A DNA stretch of 64,000 nt from Shinisaurus crocodilurus (Eukaryota; Chordata; Lepidosauria; Squamata; Shinisauridae). The notes under the pieces were generated by a model. The model saw only the letters and a program-made list of their open reading frames with translations. It was not told where the DNA came from and did no database searches. Shown piece after piece: positions 22,610 to 33,249 of this stretch; position 1 is the first letter of the stretch, and every line of letters starts with the position of its first letter. Position numbers and translations under genes: made by a program. The stretch covers positions 243,351,797-243,415,796 of the forward strand of contig CM037879.1 in the NCBI GenBank assembly GCA_021292165.1, written 5' to 3'.

Positions 22610-23774
22610 TACGTAACTGTTGACTTGCTCAATACCCTGGCCATCCATAAACCAGTTATGCTTTTTATGTCCCCCGGAGAACACCACTACCTTAGTCTTT
22701 TGATAGTTTATCATCAGACTCTCGTTCAGGCAGTATTTTGAAAACTGCGTCATCAACCTTTGTAACCCAATTTTTGTCCGGGATAACAATACCACATCAT
22801 CTGCATACAGCAATATCAGAATTTCTTTTCCAGACAATTTTGGAAGATGATAATCTGGTGAGTATAAACTGGGAGCCAGATTATTTATATATAGATTGAA
22901 CAACTGTGGTGCTAACACCCCCCCCTGCTGTACCCCTCTTGTCATTGGGACTGCATTTGATAAATCCCCTTCTGGATTACAACGAACCTTCAAAGAAGTA
23001 TTGGCGTATAATTTTTTTCATCAGAAAAAGTAGTCCCCTATCCATAGAGGTTGCTTCCAGTTTTTCCCATAACCGCCCTCTCAAAATGGAATCAAATGCT
23101 GATTTAGGATCCACAAACACAGCATATAGTTTCCCTTTTTGATGCTTTGACTATTTCTCAGCCAGATGGTATAAAAGTTCCCCATGATCCAGTGTTGAGC
23201 ATCCCTTTTTAAAACCCATCTGTTCTGCTCCAATAATATTGTTTTCCTCAATCCAGTCCATTAATTTAAGTTTCAGGTGCATAGCATATAGCTTTCCTAT
23301 TATAGATAAAAGGCTTATGGGGCAGTAGTTTGCTGGATCTGTCTTACTACCTTTCTTATAGATTGGAACAATTATTGCTTCTCTCCAGCTTAAAGGAATT
23401 AGGCCTGTTTTATCTATATGGGAGAATAAGGATGCCAGAGGTGTCCCCCACCACTCCTTGTTCTTCATCAGCAACTCTGCTGGTATAAAATCAGGCCCTG
23501 GTGCCCTACCCATTTTGAGGTTTATTACTTCTGACTCTGTTACATGTTCCCAAAATGACAAGTCTTCAACCTGCTGTTCTGATAATACTTCCCCTTTTTC
23601 TTTAGCTATTACTTTGTAGATAGAGTAGAAGTTACTTTCCCAGGGTGTTGCAGAAATATAGCAATCATTAATTCCATTCATCCCCTGCAAGGCACCTGAA
23701 AGTATGAGCCAGAAACTCCTATTGTCTCTAATACGTGAAGCCTTTATCAACTGGGACCAAATTTCCTTTTCCAT
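22610..23774 (-). pseudogene. LINE reverse transcriptase (broken)
   Basis: RT motifs on the minus strand: KMGRAPGPDFIPAELL, WREAIIVPIYKKGSKTDPAN, CPISLLSIIGKLYA, EQMGFKKGCSTLDH, then in another frame QGGVLAPQLFNLYINNL and the active-site LLYADDVVLLS. A frameshift near 23.15 kb and the downstream insertion disrupt it. Confidence 0.85.
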
Positions 23775-23857
23775 CTTTCTTCTTTTTTAGTATCAGGGCT
23801 TTATACTCTTTTTTTTAGCTGAAAGTAGGACATTGGCAGCCCCCTTTAGATTTTCTA

Positions 23858-24108
23858 CAGTAATACCTTGGATTGCAAGTAACTTGGTCTGAGAGCGTTT
23901 TGCAAGACATTTTTTTTAAAAAAATTGACTTGATAAACGAGCAAGGTCTTGCAAGACAAGTAGGGATGTAACCACTCGCCTCGAGTGGGTGTAGCGGGCT
24001 GAAATTGGCCCCGCTCACGCCTGCCAGAGACTCGCTTTGATATAAGAGTGTTGTGGATTACAAGCACGGTTCCAGAACGAATTATGCTTGCAATCCAAGG
24101 TATTACTG
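23858..24108. mobile_element. Tigger-like MITE inserted in LINE
   Basis: A 251-bp element CAGTAATACCTTGG ... CCAAGGTATTACTG flanked by TA on both sides, with TTGCAAG and CTTGCAA inverted inner repeats. It carries its own GC-rich insert at about 23960-24032 (starting agtagggatgtaacc). Confidence 0.85.
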
Positions 24109-24284
24109 TATATTGAATATAGCGCCTTCTTAGCTCCTTCTTTTTAAGGGCACATTCCTTGTCAAGTCGAACCAATTATTATACCCAGCACCTTTTTTGC
24201 TGACCAGTTTCCTTTGATAGAAGGTTCCCCAATATCGAAACTAGAACTAGTCGATCATATGAAATAAGTGAGTCATTCAATAAA

Positions 24285-24945
24285 CTAGTTTCTATCCTGG
24301 CTTTTAAATTCCTCAACTCTGGGGGCATTCAGTGCCTCACACATATTATTATTCAGTTCTATGGTCCATTTTAGGCATCTCCTATTTGTGCATTCAACTG
24401 ACTTTAATGGAGCTGCCTGTACTGCTGTTCGTATTGGGCAAAAAAAGGAGTCCAACTCAGTAATCAGGGGCTGATGATCACTAAAATAGCTTGAACCCAC
24501 CTGAAAGTTCTTGACAGTACACTTCATAGCACCGGAGATCATTACATAATCTATCACGCTGCTACCCATTTGCGCATTGTAAGTGTATTCACCTAGGTTT
24601 ATCCCCAACAGTGGCACCGTTCAGGATCATCAAGCCTACCTTTTCCTTAAATTGAATTAGCCTGATTCCTGCAGCATAAATAATTGAATCTTTTGAATTC
24701 CTTTCACTAATACCATACACATCCTCATCCATTCTTTTACCTGGACACCAAAACTTAGAGGTACAGACTGAATAGTCATCTTCACCTATCCGAGCATTAA
24801 GATCTCCTGCTATTAAAACGTAAGCAGATGGATATAAACTTTCCAGCCCCAAGACATACTCTTCCAATTTATCCCAATAGCCCATATTTTCTTTCTTGGT
24901 TTTATTTGGTGGTATATATACATTATCAACAATTTTGAGTAACAT
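24285..24945 (-). pseudogene. LINE apurinic-type endonuclease (frameshifted)
   Basis: Minus-strand frames show VYIPPN, VLIAGDLNARIGEDD (GD-x-N box), IDYVMIS and SSYFSDHQPL (S-D-H box), the C-terminal half of an exonuclease-endonuclease-phosphatase domain. The role is nicking target DNA. A frame change near 24.6 kb breaks it. Confidence 0.85.
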
Positions 24946-26169
24946 ATTTCAAGCAGCAATGCTATTGCTATTGGTTCCTTTGGTGGGAGAGGTGTTATCT
25001 TTGCAGTCAAAGTTGATGTTATAAAACATACTAAACCAGCCTATGGTCTGCCTTTCTTATAATCTAATCTGGCTTCCACAGAATAACTCTGAAACCCATT
25101 CAATTCTACTTTCTTCTTAGTCCATGTTTCTTGAAACATCAGAATATCAAATTGCTTAATATAATCTCTACATTCTCCATTAAAGGCTTATTCTCCCAAC
25201 CTGTAATATTCCAACTCAATATCTTCAGGGATTGGATTTTCTGAGTTATACTTTGTCAATCTATTTCTACAATCTTATGTCCTCTTCCTCCTTTTGTTGA
25301 CTTTTCGCATTGTGTGCAGGTATATCCAGTTCTGCTGTGTCTAAGAACAATCTCTCCATCCACTCTTTTCCCGACATTGTGGTTATAGTTGTAGTAAAAT
25401 TATACTCTCTCATAGGGGAAGATTTCCCTTCAGAACTATTATATGCTCTCAGGTTCCTACTCTGTTGTTCATTTCCCATCCCTATTCCTCTTTTATTAGC
25501 TTCTATTACAACTTTAACTTCCTTATTTTTTTTATTCTATCCAGATTCTGGTGTTCTTTGGGCCTTAAATTACAGTCACCCTTACAGTACAGAATTTCTA
25601 TCAAATTCTTTAGTCTCTCTATTATTCCACTTTGTGATTGGAAGGGTAAATCACAAAACGTATTCAAAAGACCCTTCTCCTCAGGGGTAAACTTATCATC
25701 TGTTCCAATAATATCCAGCTGAACCTGTTGCTGAACCATACCAACAATGTATGGTCTGTTCCTACTGACTTCCCTAAGTTATCCCTATCAAGGCAATTTT
25801 GAGGCATATAAATTGGTCCTGAATCATTCAGAGTTATAAGCAGTTTCTCATTACTGCCTCCATTTCCCTCCGGGTTGCAGATTTCTGCCCTTTCAGTGGG
25901 AATTTGCTGTGTGCCAAGGGTAGAGGGAAGGTTTTTCAAATCCAGCTTCAAGGAAGCTGATTGGTTATTAGAAAGTACAGGATGTTGAGGCCAGTTTAGG
26001 TCAATAAGATTTTCAGCAATGTTTATGATCTCATGATCATTATCTTTAGGGCCAGCAGCTAGAGCACCCAGAGGGGATGCTGGGGGAGCCTGATTTTCAA
26101 AATATCTAACTATAGCAAAATTATACTCAGAAAAGGCCCCCTTAGCTCTATAGATGAATCTAGCAGTAT

Positions 26170-26856
26170 TGTCCGACTTAAGGCTGGCCAGCAGCCAGCA
26201 GCTGCCTTGCTTCTGGGAACGCTGCCAACAGCTCAAGATAACGGAAGCTGTTTGTGTTTTCTGCCGAGCGGAGAGTAGAAAAAGCGTGGTCTTACAGTCC
26301 TAGGAATCAAGCCGAGAGTGTCAAACAAAAGTCCAGGGGTTGAGCAGAGGTGTAGTCAGGGTGAGTCCGAAGTAGAGTCCAAGGTTCAAGGCAAGGTTCA
26401 GGAGCAGGGTCAGGGATCAGGAACAAGAGTCACGGAAGACGTTGTTTCCCAATGCCCAGGCTTCAGTGAGTGAGTGTTGTTATACTGCCTGCTGCCTGGG
26501 CACGCCCGTCCCACAGCTGGAGCTCCTTAGCTGCAGGCCGATTACAAAAGCCTCACAAGGCCGATGTCCTGGTTTGCAGCCGGACGCTGCGTCGAGGGGC
26601 CTGCATCTGTTCCTGCCTTCTCATCCTCCTCCTCTGCCTGGGACTCGGGACCTGCACCATCTCCAGCTCTGATTCTGCCTCCTCCCGGGCTGGGGAACTC
26701 CCACGGGTCATGCCAGAGGGGCCTGCCAGCTCTTCAGCTGCCCAGTCGGCCCCGTCTGGAGCAGTAGTGTCTGAACTCTGCTCCTGAGGAGTGTCCAGGG
26801 CCCTGGGTGAGTCACACTCGTCCTCAGAGGAGCATTCCTGGAGGGGGGTCATGACA
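26170..26856. repeat. Solo LTR with 5-bp target duplication
   Basis: 687 bp beginning TGTCCGACTT and ending GTCATGACA (TG...CA), flanked by AGTAT at 26165-26169 and 26857-26861, and inserted in the LINE ORF1 region. Neither gag-pol nor a second LTR is present, so recombination between LTRs of a former provirus-like element is inferred. It does not resemble the copia LTR at 3557. Superfamily unknown. Confidence 0.85.
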
Positions 26857-26861
26857 AGTAT

Positions 26862-28130
26862 CCCAGTCTCTGAATGTGACCACAGCCCGAGCTCTGATTC
26901 CACTGAAGTACAGATACTCTATAAGGGCAATATCTTTGGTACATAATACTCCCGGGACCACCCTGTCTACAATATGCAGAAAATGTGCTATACGCTGGGA
27001 CTGTGTGAGGAAACCCAAAGGTTTAGGATAATTTATAAATACCAGTTTCTGTGGGATCATCACTAGATTCCAGCCATTGTCTGAGTCCTCATTCCTCATA
27101 TCGGCACCTGGCTGAGACTGTTTGGTGGTATGTAGGTCCCAGATTAGCAGGACTAGAGCTAACCACCCTATTCCCCAGATTACTATGGAGTACTTTTGCC
27201 CAAGGATCCTGCATCTCTTCTAAATCACGGGTCTTGGCTATTATTTTCTCTGCTTGACCATTTTCCTTATCTATCTACTGCAAATTGGCAGCTTTTTTAA
27301 GACCCTTTTTCTTTTCCCAATTTCCCTTACAGATATTATGTTTTAACTTATTTGTATCTGAGCTTGATTTACTGTCCAACAGTCTGAAAAGTCTTTCAAA
27401 ATCCTTTTTCCAACAGCAATGTGCCTTTTTACTTCTCTTTCTTATATTTTTAATATTTTTGCTTTTCTTTTGACTTTTGCACTTCTCTTTTGAAATCCCT
27501 TTGTTAATTCCTAAAGTTTGAGGTACAGATATTTTCTTAGTTACCCTTGTAGGTTGGCAAATGATTTTGTTTGGTCCTTCTATTCCTGGTCTCCTCTCCT
27601 GAGTTTTGTAAATCTCAGTTAATGTTGTTAACAGTTCATTACTTTATGGAAGAATTTTTTTGACAAGAGCTATCTCATTATAAATCATGAAAAACCACCC
27701 ATCAATTATGATGTTACCTTCCTCTAATTCCTCTGTTTGAGTAGAGGTTGCTTTATATTTTAGGGTTGGAGTATTATAGGTATTACTATATCCAAGCTCA
27801 AGAATCTGTTTCTGCATAACAGCCTCTATCAATTCTAACTTTGCTTTATCCACCTGTTGAAATACCTTTATGGGAGACATTTGAAGCCAGGTCTATTGAA
27901 GGTCTCACATATCTGGGTTCTTGTGTACTCCCTTTAAGATCCAGTGACCAATCCAGCACCGAATTCATGGGGAATGATCCATCAGCAGACTTGCACAATT
28001 CACTTATACTCTCCCTCTCTCGCTTCACCTGCTGAAAATACTGAGTAATCTTTTTTTTGGTCTCTGACTTGCCTCAGGGAGACTACCCGGTGAATTAGGT
28101 GTAATCCCTAACTCTTTGTAGGTTTTTCTG
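26862..28130 (-). pseudogene. LINE ORF1-like region
   Basis: Broken minus-strand frames (26.86-27.10 kb with ALIEYLYFSGIRARAVVTF, 27.64-27.88 kb, 27.85-28.03 kb) have no domain I can name. The position, upstream of the endonuclease and RT in the same orientation, makes ORF1 the natural reading. The frame continues across the solo LTR (RFIYRAKGAFSEYNF at about 26.15 kb). Confidence 0.55.
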
Positions 28131-28707
28131 GTAAGCACCATACTTCCATCATTAAAGTTGACATCAAGACGACTCCAAGTGCGGCGCTAAGTGCACGCTC
28201 AGCATTGCACCTGACACGACACCAAGGTGCTGCCTCAGGCTGCCCTTTCCTAGTCTTATATACCTGCTGCAGTAGAGGGTGGTGGAGGTGGGGTGGCGTG
28301 AAGGCTCCCGGCAGCACGTGGATGGAAAACAGCAGCTGCTGCCAAGACACAGCGTCCTTTCAAGCACACGCTCCCTAAGTATTAGGAGTTTCGCAATATT
28401 GTATTAGTCCAGTTTGTTTCCTGCAGAGGGCATTTTGAGCATTTCCAGTGGCTCAGAACAAAGATTGACTTGTTTCCTTATTGAAGGACAGAGCAGCAGT
28501 GCACAGGTTCCTACCTAAAGAAAATAATAGACTATAATTTTTAGCCTGGCTATTATGCTGAATATAATGTCTCATCCATAAAATCTGTAGTTCTGGGAAC
28601 AAGTTCAGGAAGACTCATAGGGGATATTGTGTTTTTTGTATGTGATTTTTGTATATGTATAATGGCTAATGAGAGAGTGTGTGTGTTTGCGACAAGAGAC
28701 CCTAGAA

Positions 28708-29632
28708 CAGTGATGGCGAACCTATGGCACGGGTGCCACAGCTGGCATGCAGGGACCTCTCTGTGGGCACTCAAGCCATTGGTCATCACCAGATCGCGAA
28801 AAGACTGTCCCCTTCTGCAAAACACTAATGATCTTGTTCTTTCTCACAGTGTGGAACAGAATGATTTTATTCTAGAATTCCCGTTACAGAATTCTTTTCT
28901 ACATTGTTACCACATTTAAAAGATTTTGAAGAATGATGCACAGAGCATGACTTGGATGTAAAGCCCTAACAGTTGACCTGAGTGCTGCATGTGTTGCTCT
29001 CAAACTAACGGAGTATGAGCCAAGGTTTGACAAATTATCAGCATGCATGCAATAGCAAAAATCACATTAATTGTGCAAAAGCATGGCCAATGCAAACGTT
29101 TACCTAATGCAGTGTTTGCAGTCCAAGACATAAAGTGTTTAAAATGTGTTAAGCACGTTTCGTTTTCTTGTTTATCTTGCTCATCCTAGTACAGGTTGAC
29201 TTTTACTTTTACTAATCCGACACCTGTAGAAGCAGGGAAAGGACCCAGGGTAAAGCTTGCCCCATACAATTTCAGTCTGGCATATAATCATATTACAAGT
29301 TGAGAATCCCTTATCCAAAAATACATGTGCCTAATTATTTAAAAAGTTTGTATAAATTCCCTTCAGGCTATGTGTACAATGTAGTACTATAATAATTTTT
29401 TGAGTGGATTTTTTTTTCAACAAAAAACTGTTTGTATCATTGAAAGCTCTGTTATTGTGTTTTTCTTTTAAGACAAAAGATGTTAATTAGTTCAGGACAA
29501 CTGTATGAGTTGTTTTTCTAAAACTAAAACCTCGGTATTCAGGTTTAATTGCAGTGTTGGCACTTTGAAATAAATAAGTTGGTTTTGTGTTGCAGTTTGG
29601 GGACTCGGGCTCAAAAAGGTTCGCCATCACTG
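28708..29632. mobile_element. hAT MITE with 'cagtgatggcgaacc' termini
   Basis: 925 bp with inverted ends CAGTGATGGCGAACC and GGTTCGCCATCACTG. This terminus is typical of a hAT family with copies in several tetrapod groups (OposCharlie-like, from memory). No transposase is recognised. The 8 bp on each side (CCCTAGAA and GTATATGG) do not match, unlike a simple insertion, and the right end abuts the LINE 3' half exactly. Confidence 0.85.
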
Positions 29633-30722
29633 GTATATGGTATCCAATTGTGGTATATGGGCATGAATCAGGAGATGGAATGTGGTCAATTCAAATTCTT
29701 GAGGAAAATTCTCAGTCTCCCCGTTGTGTAAAGAACGCAGCATTGAGATTGGAAGCTGGAGTCCCTTCTATAGAAACCTTAGCTTGGATATATACATTTA
29801 ACTTTTGGGTCCGTGTACACGTGTGCCTAATCCCCATAAGCTATCTGGCATTGATGTTGAATGACAATTACACCTGTCTATGGCTGAAGAAGTTAAATGG
29901 TAAAGCCAGTCAAATTGGATTATCTTTAATCCAGGTAAAACAATATGATTTTATAGAGGTGAGGCCACAAATTAAGAACAGACTTTTGGACATTGACTTT
30001 CAGCTGGCACGGTCAGAGGCAAACTGTGAGTGCTCACCACTAAAGTGGGGTATAGAGCCAAGACCAGACTATGTATCAGCGAACTACCTTCAGGTTTTAT
30101 CCATAGCTAAATTCAGGAAAGCGTACACAGCTGCTCATGTTAATTGCCTTCCATCAGCAGTTATGGAAGGACGTTTCTAAAAACTTCCACTTGAATTAAG
30201 ACTGTGTCCTTGTCAATCAGGACAGGTTGAAACAGTGCAACATATTTTATTGGACTGTAGTTTTTATAATGATGTTAGGGCCCATTTTATAACCCCATTA
30301 CTTATTTTGCTGCCTGGAAGGTCAAATGTATTTTACATTTCATATCTTCTGGCTGGCACAAATAAGGTTGAAACTGAACAAGCAGCAAAATATTTTGCTG
30401 TAGTTATTAAGAAAAGGTCACAAATAATTAATGGCTGTTAGCAACACTTTGGAAAACAAACTGTATGGGCACAGGTTTTATGTTGTGTATATTATATTTT
30501 TATTATTTTAACGAGTGCCCATATTGTTTTGCTGTCATAATTTACAATCCTACTTTATTGTTATAATAACAACCTTTTAACAATAATTGTTTTAAAAATT
30601 GTTTTTATGTATTATTCACTGTTTTAATAATAACTTTTTAACAATGGTTGTCTTAATGCTTGTTTTTGTGTATTGTGTAGAAAAGGTCTATGGACCAAAT
30701 AAACATTGATGATTAATACTTA
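29633..30722 (+). mobile_element. APE-type LINE, 3' portion
   Basis: Plus-strand broken frames continue the RT C-terminal region of the minus-strand LINE at 21.9 kb. It starts with VYGIQLWYM, then CVKNAALRLEAGVPSIETLA, FRKAYTAAHVNCLPSAVMEG, and a Cys/His segment with VQHILLDCSFYNDVRAHF (the 'EHxLLxC' end of many LINEs). A 3'UTR follows, ending near aaataaacattgatgatt at about 30.72 kb. Confidence 0.8.
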
Positions 30723-31220
30723 AAAGTACAGAAGAACCCCTATTCTGTGGAGTACATCTAATATTCTAGTTCCTCTAATCTTGTAAGACAACAACCTCTA
30801 CTATCTGTGGAGTAATCGTGGGTCCACCTAAGGCAGGAGTTACCCTCCTATCTCACTTCACTATAACTACACGTTGATCTATATTAATACCTATTCCTCT
30901 ATGGGATACAAAGCACAAATGATTCCATAATAAAGTGTTCTCACTGGGGAATATATTTTGCTTTGACAAAGGATTGTGGATTGTGACTGTGCTGAAACAA
31001 TCTTCAACTCCAAAGAGTTGGAGACAGTTTAGAGACCAAATGTCATTTGGGGCAGCATCCTGAGCCCTCCTACCTCGAGTTTGCACATTTTCTCCTGGCA
31101 GAAGCTCAATAAATGACTTTGTGAAATAAAGCTGGTTGAGGGTTGCTTTTGTCTATGAAAATACCAATAAGAGACCATACAAATCATTTGTTCATATAGG
31201 CTTCAAACAAACAGACTCAC

Positions 31221-31305
31221 CAAGTGCCGTAGTAGTTGGACTGAAGTCAACACAGGTGACTGCATCTTTGTGGCCATTAAAATGACGGATCAAGATAGGA
31301 TCCTC
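31221..31305 (-). CDS. POC1B: POC1B coding exon 2 (start of WD40 repeat 1)
   Basis: An 85-nt exon with acceptor TTCTACTAG and donor TTG|GTGAGT. It encodes [20 protein letters not shown] followed by FSPTTTAL, the conserved N-terminal segment of POC1 proteins with the GH dipeptide of blade 1. It joins exon 1 in phase 0 and leaves one base of an Ala codon for exon 3. It lies between long repeat-filled introns: intron 1 is 2.2 kb and intron 2 is 28.1 kb. Confidence 0.95.
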
Positions 31306-31401
31306 CTAGTAGAAAAGAGCATACAGAAAAGTATTACTGTTTTTAAATTTTATTTTAAAGTCACTTAATCTGGTCCAGCAATAAATAAAATAACCACAAT
31401 A

Positions 31402-31647
31402 TAGTCATGCCTTGGATTGAGAGCATAATTCGTTCCGGAAACGTGCTTGTAATCCAAAACACTCTTATATCAAAACGAAATCCCCCCTAAAAAATGTGTA
31501 GATTTTTAATTTAAGCCGTACTACAGTACTTGTATTGCAAGACGTCGCTTGTGTATCAAGTAAAAAAAAATTAAATAAATATTTAAAAATTTGCTTGTCT
31601 TGCAAAACGCTCTCAAACCAAGTTACTTGCAATCCAAGGTATTACTG
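31402..31647. mobile_element. Tigger-like MITE in POC1B intron 1
   Basis: About 246 bp, ends (C/T)AGTCATGCCTTGGATT and GCAATCCAAGGTATTACTG, flanked by TA. Internal TTGCAAGAC / CTTGTCTTGCAA inverted repeats. Same family as 23858 and 21019. Confidence 0.8.
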
Positions 31648-31811
31648 TACATCTTGTAGACCTTAAGGTGCCACAAGACTCCTTTACTGAATCATATATT
31701 ATAGTGTTGTTATAGTTTGCTGTGTAAATTACTAATCCAAATTTTTGCTTTGCAATGTGTTCAACTTGACCCTAAACTCTTTTGAGGAACATGATCTTAT
31801 GTAAAACTACA

Positions 31812-31900
31812 AGTCTAAGACTATACCTACTTACCTGGGAGTAAACCCCATTAAACTCAATGGGTCTTATTTCTGAGTAGACATGTATAGGATTGCACAA
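31812..31900. mobile_element. Palindromic 'AATCCTATAC' MITE
   Basis: A good copy: ACTATACCTACTTACCTGGG ... ACCCCATTAAACTCAATGGG ... GAGTAGACATGTATAGGATT. The two arms are inverted repeats of each other, so it is a foldback MITE. Confidence 0.75.
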
Positions 31901-32603
31901 TTACTCATTTGGAAGCCCTGCCCTGTGAGGGACTAATATTGTGGCTGCTGTGATGGGCATTTCATTTCAAGCTTGGGGTTAGTTCCTCCAAGACATGCCC
32001 AAGTGGTAGCTGGAACATCTGAGAACAGGGGCGGGGGGAGGTGACTCATATACACTTTTGATCCTCCCTAGTAACTCAAACTTCACTTAGTATGAATATC
32101 CCAAATAAATAAATGTGTATCCTGACCTGCCAACATGTGGCATGGGTGCCACAAGTGATAGCTATGGACAACATAACCAGGAGACTCCACGGCCTGGCTA
32201 TGGTACAGTGAGGCCTATGCTCCTACCTACTTTTCCAGTGCTACACTTCTGCCTGCTTCCCAGCTTAACAGATTACAGACAAAACCATCTCAAAGAACAA
32301 ACAGAAGAAGAGGGAGCTGCATTTCTACTGTAGTGCACACTATAGCGACACTACCTCATACTTTGGATTTGGCTTATTGTCCACTTGGCTACTGATTCAA
32401 AACAGCAAGGCTTCATGGCTTTTCCCCAGCATAAATTGCATTGCTACACATAGATTGCCTGAATCAAATATACTATGGTTGAATGGTGATGTGGAAAACA
32501 GTGACTTGAGTTCATGAAGTACAATTCATATCATGATTTTAACACTCAAACCCTACAAAACTGGGCAGAAGGAACAGCCACATGAGGTGCAGTTGTGTGA
32601 ATT

Positions 32604-32762
32604 AGTTATTAGCTCAGTGGTAGACCGCCTGCTTTGGACTCAGAACCCCTAGGATGGAATCCTGCCTGAAACCCCGGAGAGCCACAGCCAGTCAGCTTTG
32701 ATAACACTGGGCTAGATGTACCAATGGTCTGACTCGATATTAAGGCAGCTTCCTACGTTCTA
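32604..32762 (+). mobile_element. tRNA-derived SINE with CR1-like end
   Basis: The head TTAGCTCAGTGGTAGACCGC resembles a tRNA box A, and GGATGGAATCCTGCC lies near the box B position. The body is 'agagccacagccagtcagc' and the end is 'gggctagatgtaccaatggtctgactcg', which resembles the CR1 3' end at about 56.37 kb. Non-coding. Confidence 0.75.
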
Positions 32763-32844
32763 CCTTTTTACTTCAAAATGAACCCGTTAACATATTTGCT
32801 TTTGCTGCAGCAGACTAACACAGCTATCATTTGGAAATATTTAC

Positions 32845-32938
32845 AGCTATAATCCTATACCCACTTACCTGGGAGTACGCCCCACTGAGATCACTGGGGC
32901 TTACTTCTGAGTAGAAAAATATAGGATTGCACTGTAAG
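32845..32938. mobile_element. Palindromic 'AATCCTATAC' MITE
   Basis: AATCCTATACCCACTTACCT ... CCCCACTGAGATCACTGGGG ... TATAGGATTGCACTG. Near-complete foldback copy. Confidence 0.75.
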
Positions 32939-33249
32939 CTCAAATACCCCAGTACGGTAATACCGTCCATTAGGACCAACAAAATTGCCACAAAGTTGTG
33001 AGCAAGCTTTGGAGTTCACTAAAGCTCTTCGTCAGGGTGGACGTTAAACAAAACATGTTTATTGCTTTAATAATGTTACGTAAACCACTGTGCAAGGCTC
33101 ACCTAAAAAGCAACATATAAATACAGTCCTAAAGTAAATAAATGGGAGGAGGGCAGAGAGAGAAAGCTGTTCATGATACTGTTGCCCCAAACACCTGTTC
33201 CGGGTGTTTGGAAGGCTCCGAGCAACTGCTGAACCAATCGCCCGTGCGC

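Larger units (their letters stand above)
21902..28375 (-). mobile_element. APE-type LINE, 5' portion (inverted half)
   Basis: On the minus strand, reading right to left: a 5' region (about 28.37-28.1 kb), an ORF1-like region (28.0-25.3 kb), an apurinic-type endonuclease (24.95-24.28 kb), RT (23.77-22.6 kb) and the post-RT segment (YLGITF, HVPSVLHVYKAKVVTKLL at 22.07-21.90 kb). Three later insertions interrupt it: a GC-rich element 22083-22605, a Tigger MITE 23858-24108 and a solo LTR 26170-26856. The reading stops at TKLL next to the Tigger terminus; its continuation lies at 29633 on the opposite strand. Clade is not certain (jockey/I/Vingi-like). Confidence 0.82.
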
